64,000 bases of DNA from Parietaria judaica. Its lineage: Eukaryota; Streptophyta; Magnoliopsida; Rosales; Urticaceae. The notes beneath the pieces were generated by a model that did not search any database, had not been told where the DNA came from, and worked only from the letters and a program-made list of their open reading frames with translations. Every line of letters starts with the position of its first letter. Position 1 is the first letter of the stretch. Below are positions 8,795 to 20,798 of the stretch, in pieces. The position numbers and the translations under genes were made by a program. The DNA lies in the NCBI GenBank assembly GCA_954871525.1, contig OX940870.1:17763501-17827500 (forward strand), given 5' to 3'.

Positions 8795-10552
8795 TTGACG
8801 TTCTCCAAAAACCCTGTTTCACCAATTAATGTGTGCTAAAAAAAAACTGAGTCTTTTTCCCATTTTATGCAAAACAACCCTAATTAAATGATATTTTAAA
8901 CAAAAAATGAACTTCAAATTCTTAGTAATGTGTATTTATACCACATTTACTTATTTTAATCCCTAAATCGCGAAGCACTATCTCGTAGTTAAATGCCAAG
9001 CATTTAACAGGTTAAAATCATTGCCGAAAAGTGTTAAAAATTGGTTTTCTTACGAGAGCAAATACGCTGCGTTCATGATGAAATTTCAGTTGCTAGACCT
9101 TTATTTAAGTGGTATTATTACAAATTGGGTTATTTTTGGCATTAAAAGTATTTGACGTTCTCCAAAAACCCTTTTTCACCAATTAATGCATGCTTCAAAT
9201 ATAAACTAAGTCTTTTTCCCAATTTACGCAAAACAACCCTAATTAAACGATATTTTAAACAAAAAATGAACTTCAAATTCTTAGTAATGTGTATTTATAC
9301 CACATTTACTTATTTTAATCCCTAAATCGCGAAGCACTAGCTCGTAGTTTCAATATCAAGATTTAACGGGTTAAAATCATTACCGTAAAGTGTTAAAAAT
9401 TGGTTTTCTTACGAGAGCAAATACGATGCGTTCATGATGAAATTTCAGTTGCTAGACCTTTTTATGGGTGGTATTATTACAAATTGGGTTATTTTTTGCG
9501 TTAAAAGTATTTGACGCTATCCAAAAACCCTTTTTCACCAATTAATGCGTGCTCCAAAAAAAAACTGAGTCTTTTTCCCATTTTACGCAAAACAACTCTA
9601 ATTAAACGATATTTTAAACAAAAAATGAACTTCAAATTGTTATTAATTTGTATTTATACCACATTTACTTATTTTAATCCTCAAATCGCGAAGCACTATC
9701 TTGTAGTTTCAATACCAAGCATTTAACGGGTTAAAATCATTGCAGGAAAGTGTTAAAAATTGGTTTTCTTACGAGAGCAAATACGATGTGTTGCTAGAAA
9801 CTTATTTGGGTGGTATTATTACAAATTGGGTAATTTTTGGCATTAAAAGTTTTTGACGCTCTCCAAAAACTCTTTTTCACTAATTAATGCGTGCTCGAAA
9901 AAAAACTGAGTCTTTTTACCATTTTACGCAAAACAACCCTAATTAAACGATATTTTAAATAAAAAATGAACTTCAAATTCTTAGTAATGTGTATTTATAC
10001 AACATTTACTTATTTTAATCTCTAAATCGCGAAGCACTATCTCGTAGTTTCAATACCAAGCATTTAACGAGTTAAAATCATTGCCGAAAAGTGTTAAAAA
10101 TTGGTTTCCTTACAAGAGCAAATACGATGTGTTGCTAGACCATTATTTGTTTGGTATTATTACAAATTGGGTAATTTTTGGCATTAAAAGTATTTGACGT
10201 TCTCCAAAAACCCTTTTTTACCAACTAATGCGTGTTCGAAAAAAAACTGAGTCTTTTTCCCGTTTTACGCAAAACAACCCTAATTAAACGATATTTTAAA
10301 CAAAAAATGAACTTAAAATTCTTAGTAATGTGTAATGATACCCCATTAACTTATTTTAATCCCTAAATCGCGGAGCACTATCTCGTAGTTTCTATACCAA
10401 GCATTTAACGGGTTAAAAACATTACCGAAAAGTGTTAAAAATTGGTTTTCTTACGAGAGCAAATATGATGCGTTCATGATGAATTTTCAGTTTCTAGACC
10501 TTTATTTGGGTGGTATTATTAAAAAATGGGTTATTTTTTACATTAAAAGTTT
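8795..10552 (+). repeat. Pentamer copy 6 (1758 bp) with variant A head
   Basis: Complete unit, but the first roughly 150 bp of A differ from all other A copies: GTTTCACCAATTAATGTGTGC in place of GTCTCACTAATTAATGCAT, TTTTATGC for TTTTACGC, AAATGATATTTT for AAACGATATTTT, and ACCACATTT for ACAACATTT. The rest of A is normal. This looks like a conversion patch from a more divergent monomer. Confidence 0.93.
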
Positions 10553-12312
10553 TTGACGCTCTCCAAAAACCCTGTCTCACTAATTAATGCATATGCTAAA
10601 AAAAAACTGAGTCTTTTTCCCATTTTACGCAAAACAACCCTAATTAAACGATATTTTAAACAAAAAATGAACTTCAAATTCTTAGTAATGTGTATTTATA
10701 CAACATTTACTTATTTTAATCCCTAAATCGCGAAGCACTATCTCGTAGTTAAATGCCAAGCATTTAACAGGTTAAAATCATTGCCGAAAAGTGTTAAAAA
10801 TTGGTTTTCTTACGAGAGCAAATACGCTGCGTTCATGATGAAATTTCAGTTGCTAGACCTTTATTTAAGTGGTATTATTACAAATTGGGTTATTTTTGGC
10901 ATTAAAAGTATTTGACGTTCTCCAAAAACCCTTTTTCACCAATTAATGCATGCTTCAAATATAAACTAAGTCTTTTTCCCAATTTACGCAAAACAACCCT
11001 AATTAAACGATATTTTAAACAAAAAATGAACTTCAAATTCTTAGTAATGTGTATTTATACCACATTTACTTATTTTAATCCCTAAATCGCGAAGCACTAG
11101 CTCGTAGTTTCAATATCAAGATTTAACGGGTTAAAATCATTACCGTAAAGTGTTAAAAATTGGTTTTCTTACGAGAGCAAATACGATGCGTTCATGATGA
11201 AATTTCAGTTGCTAGACCTTTTTATGGGTGGTATTATTACAAATTGGGTTATTTTTTGCGTTAAAAGTATTTGACGCTATCCAAAAACCCTTTTTCACCA
11301 ATTAATGCGTGCTCCAAAAAAAAACTGAGTCTTTTTCCCATTTTACGCAAAACAACTCTAATTAAACGATATTTTAAACAAAAAATGAACTTCAAATTGT
11401 TATTAATTTGTATTTATACCACATTTACTTATTTTAATCCTCAAATCGCGAAGCACTATCTTGTAGTTTCAATACCAAGCATTTAACGGGTTAAAATCAT
11501 TGCAGGAAAGTGTTAAAAATTGGTTTTCTTACGAGAGCAAATACGATGTGTTGCTAGAAACTTATTTGGGTGGTATTATTACAAATTGGGTAATTTTTGG
11601 CATTAAAAGTTTTTGACGCTCTCCAAAAACTCTTTTTCACTAATTAATGCGTGCTCGAAAAAAAACTGAGTCTTTTTACCATTTTACGCAAAACAACCCT
11701 AATTAAACGATATTTTAAATAAAAAATGAACTTCAAATTCTTAGTAATGTGTATTTATACAACATTTACTTATTTTAATCTCTAAATCGCGAAGCACTAT
11801 CTCGTAGTTTCAATACCAAGAATTTAACGAGTTAAAATCATTGCCGAAAAGTGTTAAAAATTGGTTTCCTTACGAGAGCAAATACAATGTGTTGCTAGAC
11901 CATTATTTGGGTGGTAATATTACAAATTGGATAATTTTTGGCATTAAAAGTATTTGACGTTCTCCAAAAACCCTTTTTTACCAATTAATGCGTGTTCGAA
12001 AAAAAACTGAGTCTTTTTCCCGTTTTACGCAAAACAACCCTAATTAAACGATATTTTAAACAAAAAATGAACTTCAAATTCTTAGTAATGTGTAATGATA
12101 CCCCATTAACTTATTTTAATCCCTAAATCGCGAAGCACTATCTCGTAGTTTCTATACCAAGCATTTAACGTGTTAAAATCATTGCCGAAAAGTGTTAAAA
12201 ATTGGTTTTCTTACGAGAGCAAATATGATGCGTTCATGATGAATTTTCAGTTTCTAGACCTTTATTTGGGTGGTATTATTAAAAAATGGGTTATTTTTTA
12301 CATTAAAAGTTT
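10553..12312 (+). repeat. Pentamer copy 7 (1760 bp)
   Basis: Complete unit. Its A, B and C match copy 6 (CAATATCAAG in B), D matches copies 2-3 (GGTAATATTACAAATTGGATAA), and E is a mosaic. E has GATACCCC and TTTCTATACC from one variant, with CTTCAAATTC, CGCGAAGC and AACGTGTT from the other. Confidence 0.94.
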
Positions 12313-13374
12313 TTGACGCTCTCCAAACACCCTGTCTCACTAATTAATGCATATGCTCCAAAAAAAAACTGAGTCTTTTTCCCATTTTACGCAAAACAAC
12401 CCTAATTAAACGATATTTTAAACAAAAAATGAACTTCAAATTCTTAGTAATGTGTATTTATACAACATTTACTTATTTTAATCCCTAAATCGCGAAGCAC
12501 TATCTCGTAGTTAAATGCCAAGCATTTAACAGGTTAAAATCATTGCCGAAAAGTGTTAAAAATTTGTTTTCTTACGAGAGCAAATACGCTGCGTTCATGA
12601 TGAAATTTCAGTTGCTAGACCTTTATTTAAGTGGTATTATTACAAATTGGGTTATTTTTGGCATTAAAAGTATTTGACGTTCTTCAAAAACCCTTTTTCA
12701 CCAATTAATGCATGCTTCAAATAAAAACTGAGTCTTTTTCCCAATTTACGCAAAACAACCCTAATTAAACGATATTTTAATCAAAAAATGAACTTCAAAT
12801 TCTTAGTAATGTGTATTTATACCACATTTACTTATTTTAATCCCTAAATCGCGAAGCACTAGCTCGTAGTTTCAATACCAAGATTTAACGGGTTAAAATC
12901 ATTACCGTAAAGTGTTAAAAATTGGTTTTCTTACGAGAGCAAATACGATGCGTTCATAATGAAATTTCAGTTGCTAGACCTTTCTTTGGGTGGTATTATT
13001 ACAAATTGGGTTATTTTTTGCGTTAAAAGTATTTGACGCTCTCCAAAAACCCTTTTTCACCAATTAATGCGTGCTCCAAAAAAAAACTAAGTCTTTTTCC
13101 CATTTTATGCAAAACAACTCTAATTAAACGATATTTTAAACAAAAAATGAACTTCAAATTGTTATTAATGTGTATTTATACCACATTTACTTATTTTAAT
13201 CCTCAAATCGCGAAGTACTATCTCGTAGTTTCAATACCAAGCATTTAACGGGTTAAAATCATTGCAGGAAAGTGTTAAAAATTGGTTTTCTTACGAGAGC
13301 AAATACGATGTGTTGCTAGAAATTTATTTGGGTGGTATTATTACAAATTGGGTAATTTTTCGCATTAAAAGTTT
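12313..13374 (+). repeat. Pentamer copy 8, partial: A, B, C only
   Basis: A 12313-12673, B 12674-13032 and C 13033-13374 belong to the pentamer sub-variant of copies 3 and 4. C already shows trimer-like states (TTATTAATGTG, CTAGAAATTTATT). The next monomer is a trimer-type beta rather than D, so the junction between HOR classes lies at the C end, about 13375. Confidence 0.92.
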
Positions 13375-15150
13375 TTGACGCTCTCCAAAAACCCTTTTTC
13401 ACCAATTAATGCGTGTACGAAAAAAAAACTGAGTCTTTTTCCCATTTTACGCAAAACAACCCTAATTAAACGATATTTTAAACAAAAAATGAACTTCAAA
13501 TTCTTAGTAATGTGTATTTATACCACATTAACTTATTTTAATCCCTAAATCGTGAAGCACTATCTCGTAGTTAAATACCAAGCATTTAACAGGTTAAAAT
13601 CATTGCTGAAAGTGTTAAAAATTGGTTTTCTTACGAGAGCAAATACGCTGCGTTCATGATGAAATTTCAGTTGCTAGACCTTTATTTAAGTGGTATTATT
13701 ACAAATTGGGTTATTTTTGGCATTAAAAGTATTTGACGTTCTCCAAAAACCCTTTTTCACCAATTAATGCATGCTTCAAATAAAAACTGAGTCTTTTTCC
13801 CAATTTACGCAAAACAACCCTAATTAAACGACATTTTAAACAAAAAATGAACTTCAAATTCTTAGTAATCTGTATTTATACCACATTTACTTATTTTAAT
13901 CCCTAAATCGCGAAGCAATAGCTCGTAGTTTCAATACCAAGATTTAACGGGTTAAAATCATTACCGTAAAGTGTTAAAAATTGGTTTTCTTACGAGAGCA
14001 AATACGATGCGTTCATGATGAAATTTCAGTTGCTAGACCTTTCTTTGGGTGGTATTATTACAAATTGGGTTATTTTTTGCGTTAAAAGTATTTGACGCTC
14101 TCCAAAAACCCTTTTTCACCAATTAATGCGTGCTCCAAAAAAAAAACTGAGTCTTTTTCCTATTTTACGCAAAACAACTCTAATTAAACGATATTTTAAA
14201 CAAAAAATGAACTTCAAATTGTTATTATTGTGTATTTATACCACATTTACTTATTTTAATCCTCAAATCGCGAAGCACTATCTCGTAGTTTCAATACCAA
14301 GCATTTAACGGGTTAAAATCATTGCAGGAAAGTGTTAAAAATTGGTTTTCTAACGAGAGCAAATACGATGTGTTGCTAGAAATTTATTTGGGTGGTATTA
14401 TTACAAATTGGGTAATTTTTGGCATTAAAAGTTTTTGACGCTCTCCAAAAACCCTTTTTCACCAATTAATGCGTGTACGAAAAAAAACTGAGTCTTTTTC
14501 CCATTTTACGCAAAACAACCCTAATTAAACGATATTTTAAACAAAAAATGAACTTCAAATTCTTAGTAATGTGTATTTATACCTCATTAACTTATTTTAA
14601 TCCCTAAATCGTGAAGCACTATCTCGTAGTTAAATACCAAGCATTTAACAGGTTAAAATCATTGCCGAAAGTGTTAAAAATTGGTTTTCTTACGAGAGCA
14701 AATACGCTGCGTTCATGATGAAATTTCAGTTGCTAGACCTTTATTTAAGTGGTATTATTACAAATTGGGTTATTTTTGGCATTAAAAGTATTTGACGTTC
14801 TCCAAAAACCCTTTTTCACCAATTAATGCATGCTTCAAATAAAAACTGAGTCTTTTTCCCAATTTACGCAAAACAACCCTAATTAAACGACATTTTAAAC
14901 AAAAAATGAACTTCAAATTCTTAGTAATCTGTATTTATACCACATTTACTTATTTTAATCCCTAAATCGCGAAGCACTAGCTCGTAGTTTCAATACCAAG
15001 ATTTAACGGGTTAAAATCATTACCGTAAAGTGTTAAAAATTGGTTTTCTTACGAGAGCAAATACGATGCGTTCATGATGAAATTTCAGTTGCTAGACCTT
15101 TCTTTGGGTGGTATTATTACAAATTTGGTTATTTTTTGCGTTAAAAGTAT
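13375..15150 (+). repeat. First type I trimers, with GTGTACG variant of beta
   Basis: Beta 13375-13732, gamma 13733-14091, C 14092-14434, beta 14435-14791, gamma 14792-15150. Both betas carry GCGTGTACGAAAA where other betas have GTGTTCGAAAA, and both have only GAAAGTG where GAAAAGTG is usual. This version is confined to the junction with the pentamer domain. C at 14092 has ten A's in its A-tract instead of nine. Confidence 0.93.
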
Positions 15151-15202
15151 TTGACGCTCTCCAAAAACCCTTTTTCACCAATTAATGCGTGCTCCAAAAA
15201 AA

Positions 15203-15217
15203 CTCTAATCGCGATTT
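15203..15217 (+). other. Short templated replacement inside a C monomer
   Basis: After GCTCCAAAAAAA the expected CTGAGTCTTT is replaced by CTCTAATCGCGATTT, and normal sequence resumes at CCCATTTTACGC. AACTCTAAT and ATCGCGA both occur elsewhere in the same monomer (at CAACTCTAATT and AAATCGCGAA). This suggests a local template switch rather than random mutation. The change creates the 10-bp perfect palindrome AATCGCGATT. It is seen in no other copy in the window. Confidence 0.85.
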
Positions 15218-15493
15218 CCCATTTTACGCAAAACAACTCTAATTAAACGATATTTTAAACAAAAAATGAACTTCAAATTGTTATTAATGTGTATTTATAC
15301 CACATTTACTTATTTTAATCCTCAAATCGCGAATCACTATCTCGTAGTTTCAATACCAAGCATTTAACGGGTTAAAATCATTGCAGGAAAGTGTTAAAAA
15401 TTGGTTTTCTTACGAGAGCAAATACGATGTTTTGCTAGAAATTTATTTGGGTGGTATTATTACAAATTGGGTAATTTTTGGCATTAAAAGTTT

Positions 15494-15852
15494 TTGACGC
15501 TCTCCAAAAACCCTTTTTCACCAATTAATGCGTGTTCGAAAAAAAACTGAGTCTTTTTCCCATTTTACGCAAAACAACCCTAATTAAACGATATTTTAAA
15601 CAAAAAATGAACTTCAAATTCTTAGTAATGTGTATTTATACCACATTAACTTATTTTAATCCCTAAATCGTGAAGCACTATCTCGTAGTTTCAATACCAA
15701 GCATATAACGTGTTAAAATCATTGCCGAAAAGTGTTAAAAATTGGTTTTCTTACGAGAGCAAATACGATGCGTTGATGATGAATTTTCAGTTGCTAGACC
15801 ATTATTTGGGTGGTATTATTAAAAAATGGGTTATTTTTTACATTAAGAGTTT
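15494..15852 (+). repeat. Representative type II second monomer, E (359 bp)
   Basis: Head GTGTTCGAAAAAAAACTGAG, then CATTAACTTATTTT, AATCGTGAAGCAC, GTAGTTTCAATACC, AAGCATATAACGTG, GATGCGTTGATGATG and a TTTACATTAAGAG end. The tail corresponds to pentamer E. The head has CCCATTTT rather than pentamer E's CCCGTTTT, so the CENP-B-like near-match is lost here. Confidence 0.9.
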
Positions 15853-16210
15853 TTGACGCTCTCCAAAAACCCTGTCTCACTAATTAATGCATGCTCCAAA
15901 AAAAACTGAGTCTTTTTCTCATTTTACGCAAAACAACCCTAATTAAACGATATTTTAAACAAAAAATGAACTTCAAATTCTTAGTAATGTGTATTTATAC
16001 CACATTTACTTATTTTAATCCCTAAATCGCGAAGCACTAGCTCGTAGTTTCAATACCAAGATTTAACGGGTTAAAATCATTACCGTAAAGTGTTAAAAAT
16101 TGGTTTTCTTACGAGAGCAAATACGATGCGTTCATGATGAAATTTCAGTTGCTAGACCTTTCTTTGGGTGGTATTATTACAAATTGGGTTATTTTTTGCG
16201 TTAAAAGTAT
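15853..16210 (+). repeat. Representative type II third monomer, F (358 bp), A-head/B-tail hybrid
   Basis: The first about 45 bp match pentamer A (GTCTCACTAATTAATGCAT). From the CACTAGCTCG position onward the monomer matches pentamer B (AAGATTTAACGGG, TTACCGTAAAGTG, CTTTCTTTGGGTGG, TTTTTTGCGTTAAAAG). The switch lies between about +45 and +180, where A and B are nearly identical, so it cannot be placed more precisely by eye. Confidence 0.88.
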
Positions 16211-19200
16211 TTGACGCTCTCCAAAAACCCTTTTTCACCAATTAATGCGTGCTCCAAAAAAAAACTGAGTCTTTTTCCCATTTTACGCAAAACAACTCTA
16301 ATTAAACGATATTTTAAACAAAAAATGAACTTCAAATTGTTATTAATGTGTATTTATACCACATTTACTTATTTTAATCCTCAAATCGCGAATCACTATC
16401 TCGTAGTTTCAATACCAAGCATTTAACGGGTTAAAATCATTGCAGGAAAGTGTTAAAAATTGGTTTTCTTACGAGAGCAAATACGATGTTTTGCTAGAAA
16501 TTTATTTGGGTGGTATTATTACAAATTGGGTAATTTTTGGCATTAAAAGTTTTTGACGCTCTCCAAAAACCCTTTTTCACCAATTAATGCGTGTTCGAAA
16601 AAAAACTGAGTCTTTTTCCCATTTTACGCAAAACAACCCTAATTAAACGATATTTTAAACAAAAAATGAACTTCAAATTCTTAGTAATGTGTATTTATAC
16701 CACATTAACTTATTTTAATCCCTAAATCGTGAAGCACTATCTCGTAGTTTCAATACCAAGCATATAACGTGTTAAAATCATTGCCGAAAAGTGTTAAAAA
16801 TTGGTTTTCTTACGAGAGCAAATACGATGCGTTGATGATGAAATTTCAGTTGCTAGACCATTATTTGGGTGGTATTATTAAAAAATGGGTTATTTTTTAC
16901 ATTAAGAGTTTTTGACGCTCTCCAAAAACCCTGTCTCACTAATTAATGCATGCTCCAAAAAAAACTGAGTCTTTTTCTCATTTTACGCAAAACAACCCTA
17001 ATTAAACGATATTTTAAACAAAAAATGAACTTCAAATTCTTAGTAATGTGTATTTATACCACATTTACTTATTTTAATCCCTAAATCGCGAAGCACTAGC
17101 TCGTAGTTTCAATACCAAGATTTAACGGGTTAAAATCATTACCGTAAAGTGTTAAAAATTGGTTTTCTTACGAGAGCAAATACGATGCGTTCATGATGAA
17201 ATTTCAGTTGCTAGACCTATCTTTGGGTAGTATTATTACAAATTGGGTTATTTTTTGCGTTAAAAGTATTTGACGCTCTCCAAAAACCCTTACCAATTAA
17301 TGCGTGCTCCAAAAAAAAACTGAGTCTTTTTCCCATTTTACGCAAAACAACTCTAATTAAACGATATTTTAAACAAAAAATGAACTTCAAATTGTTATTA
17401 ATGTGTATTTATACCACATTTACTTATTTTAATCCTCAAATCGCGAATCACTATCTCGTAGTTTCAATACCAAGCATTTAACGGGTTAAAATCATTGCAG
17501 GAAAGTGTTAAAAATTGGTTTTCTTACGAGAGCAAATACGATGTTTTGCTAGAAATTTATTTGGGTGGTATTATTACAAATTGGGTAATTTTTGGCATTA
17601 AAAGTTTTTGACGCTCTCCAAAAACCCTTTTTCACCAATTAATGCGTGTTCGAAAAAAAACTGAGTCTTTTTCCCATTTTACGCAAAACAACCCTAATTA
17701 AACGATATTTTAAACAAAAAATGAACTTCAAATTCTTAGTAATGTGTATTTATACCACATTAACTTATTTTAATCCCTAAATCGTGAAGCACTATCTCGT
17801 AGTTTCAATACCAAGCATATAACGTGTTAAAATCATTGCCGAAAAGTGTTAAAAATTGGTTTTCTTACGAGAGCAAATACGATGCGTTGATGATGAATTT
17901 TCAGTTGCTAGACCATTATTTGGGTGGTATTATTAAAAAATGGGTTATTTTTTACATTAAGAGTTTTTGACGCTCTCCAAAAACCCTGTCTCACTAATTA
18001 ATGCATGCTCCAAAAAAAACTGAGTCTTTTTCTCATTTTACGCAAAACAACCCTAATTAAACGATATTTTAAAAAAAAAATGAACTTCAAATTCTTAGTA
18101 ATGTGTATTTATACCACATTTACTTATTTTAATCCCTAAATCGCGAAGCACTAGCTCGTAGTTTCAATACCAAGATTTAACGGGTTAAAATCATTACCGT
18201 AAAGTGTTAAAAATTGGTTTTCTTACGAGAGCAAATACGATGCGTTCATGATGAAATTTCAGTTGCTAGACCTTTCTTTGGGTGGTATTATTACAAATTG
18301 GGTTATTTTTTGCGTTAAAAGTATTTGACGCTCTCCAAAAACCCTTACCAATTAATGCGTGCTCCAAAAAAAAAACTGAGTCTTTTTCCCATTTTACGCA
18401 AAACAACTCTAATTAAATGATATTTTAAACAAAAAATGAACTTCAAATTGTTATTAATGTGTATTTATACCACATTTAATTATTTTAATCCTCAAATCGC
18501 GAAGCACTATCTCGTAGTTTCAATACCAAGCATTTAACGGGTTAAAATCATTGCAGGAAAGTGTTAAAAATTGGTTTTCTTACGAGAGCAAATACGATGT
18601 GTTGCTGGAAATTTATTTGGGTGGTATTATTACAAATTGGGTAAGTTTTGGCATTAAAAGTTTTTGACGCTCTCCAAAAACCCTTTTTCACCAATTAATG
18701 CGTGTTCGAAAAAAAACTGAGTCTTTTTCCCATTTTACGCAAAACAACCGTAATTAAACGATATTTTAAACAAAAAATGAACTTCAAATTCTTAGTAATG
18801 TGTATTTATACCACATTAACTTATTTAAATCCCTAAATCGTGAAGCACTATCTCGTAGTTTCAATACCAAGCATTTAACGTGTTAAAATCATTTCCGAAA
18901 AGTGTTAAAAATTGGTTTTCTTACGAGAGCAAATACGATGCGTTCATGATGAATTTTCAGTTGCTAGACCATTATTTGGGTGGTATTATTAAAAAATGGG
19001 TTCTTTTTTACATTAAAAGTTTTTGACGCTCTCCAAAAACCCTGTCTCACAAATTAATGCATGCTCCAAAAAAAACTGAGTCTTTTTCTCATTTTACGCA
19101 AAACAACCCTAATTAAACGATATTTTAAACAAAAAATGAACTTCAAATTCTTAGTAATGTGTATTTATACCACATTTACTTATTTTAATCCCTAAATCGC

Positions 19201-19380
19201 GAAGCACTAGCTCGTAGTTTCAATACAAAGATTTAACGGGTTAAAGTCATTACCGTAAAGTGTTAAAAATTGGTTTTCTTACGAGAGCAAATACGATGCG
19301 TTCATGATGAAATTTCAGTTGCTAGACCTTTCTTTGGGTGGTATTATTACAAATTGGGTTATTTTTTGCGTTAAAAGTAT

Positions 19381-20798
19381 TTGACGCTCTCCAAAAACCC
19401 TTTTTCACCAATTAATGCGTGCTCCAAAAAAAAACTGAGTCTTTTTCCCATTTTACGCAAAACAACTCTAATTAAACGATATTTTAAACAAAAAATGAAC
19501 TTCAAATTGTTATTAATGTGTATTTATACCACATTTACTTATTTTAATCCTCAAATCGCGAATCACTATCTCGTAGTTTCAATACCAAGCATTTAACGGG
19601 TTAAAATCATTGCAGGAAAGTGTTAAAAATTGGTTTTCTTACGAGAGCAAATACGATGTTTTGCTAGAAATTTATTTGGGTGGTATTATTACAAATTGGG
19701 TAATTTTTGGCATTAAAAGTTTTTGACGCTCTCCAAAAACCCTTTTTCACCAATTAATGCGTGTTCGAAAAAAAACTGAGTCTTTTTCCCATTTTACGCA
19801 AAACAACCCTAATTAAACGATATTTTAAACAAAAAATGAACTTCAAATTCTTAGTAATGTGTATTTATACCACATTAACTTATTTTAATCCCTAAATCGT
19901 GAAGCACTATCTCGTAGTTTCAATACCAAGCATTTAACGTGTTAAAATCATTGCCGAAAAGTGTTAAAAATTGGTTTTCTTACGAGAGCAAATACGATGC
20001 GTTCATGATGAATTTTCAGTTGCTAGACCATTATTTGGGTGGTATTATTAAAAAATGGGTTATTTTTTACATTAAAAGTTTTTGACGCTCTCCAAAAACC
20101 CTGTCTCACTAATTAATGCATGCTCCAAAAAAAACTGAATCTTTTTCCTATTTTACGCAAAACAACCCTAATTAAACGATATTTTAAACAAAAAATGAAC
20201 TTCAAATTCTTAGTAATGTGTATTTATACCACATTTACTTATTTTAATCCCTAAATCGCGAAGCACTATCTTGTAGTTTCAATACCAAGCATTTAACGGG
20301 TTAAAATCATTGCCGAAAAGTGTAAAAAATTGGTTTCCTTACGAGAGCAAATACGATGCGTTCATGATGAAATTTCATTTGCTATACCTTTATTTAAGTG
20401 GTATTATTACAAATTGGGTTATTTTGGCATTAAAAGTATTTGACGTTCTCCAAAAACCCTTTTTCACCAATTAATGCATGCTTCAAATAAAAACTGAGTC
20501 TTTTTCCCAATTTACGCAAAACAACCCTAATTAAACGATATTTTAAACAAAAAATGAACTTCAAATTCTTAGTAATCTGTATTTATACCACATTTACTTA
20601 TTTTAATCCCTAAATCGCGAAGCACTAGCTCGTAGTTTCAATACCAAGATTTAACGGGTTAAAATCATTACCGTAAAGTGTTAAAAAAGTGTTTTCTTAC
20701 GAGAGCAAATACGATGCGTTCATGATAAAATTTCAGTTGCTAGACCTTTCTTTGGGTGGTATTATTACAAATTGGGTTATTTTTTGCGTTAAAAGTAT
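19381..20798 (+). repeat. Tetrameric unit (1418 bp) within the trimer domain
   Basis: C 19381-19722, E 19723-20081, an F-head/A-tail monomer 20082-20439, gamma 20440-20798. It equals a trimer plus one extra long monomer. The third monomer begins GTCTCACTAATT like F but ends TTTAAGTGG and TTTGACGTTCTCC like A or beta, so it is the join between a type II head and a type I tail. Confidence 0.92.
20082..20439 (+). repeat. F/A hybrid monomer at the type II to type I switch
   Basis: Head: GTCTCACTAATTAATGCATGCTCC. Middle: CACTATCTTGTAGTTTCAATACC and GTGTAAAAAATTGG. Tail: TTTCATTTGCTATACC and TTTAAGTGG. It carries private changes (CTGAATC, TTTTTCCTATTTT, one base missing in ATTTTGGC). It is not found elsewhere in the window. 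Confidence 0.85.

Larger units (their letters stand above)
1..13374 (+). repeat. Pentameric higher-order repeat domain (A-B-C-D-E, about 1761 bp)
   Basis: Five distinguishable monomers repeat in fixed order with lengths of about 360, 359, 342, 341 and 359 bp. Diagnostics: A has GTCTCACTAATTAATGCAT and TTTAAGTGG. B has GCTTCAAAT, AGCTCGTAG and AAGATTTAACGGG. C has TTGTTATTAAT, CCTCAAATCGCG and GCAGGAAAG. D has GCTCGAAAAA with TTTTTACCATTTT. E has GTTCGAAAAA with TTTCCCGTTTT and a TTTTTTACATT end. A starts fall at 1749, 3510, 5272, 7034, 8795, 10553 and 12313, giving units of 1758-1762 bp. Same-letter monomers in different units are far more alike than different letters within one unit, which is the definition of an HOR. 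Confidence 0.97.
15151..19380 (+). repeat. Type II trimer block (C-E-F), four units
   Basis: Units 15151-16210, 16211-17269, 17270-18324 and 18325-19380. The second monomer keeps E features to its end (AAGCATATAACGTG, GATGATGAATTTTCAG, CATTATTTGGGTGG, TTACATTAAGAG). The third begins like A (GTCTCACTAATTAATGCATGC, with TTTTTCTCATTTT) and ends like B (AGCTCGTAG, AAGATTTAACGGG, CTTTCTTTGGG). The C monomers at 17270 and 18325 share a 4-bp deletion (CCCTTACCAATT for CCCTTTTTCACCAATT). Confidence 0.94.
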
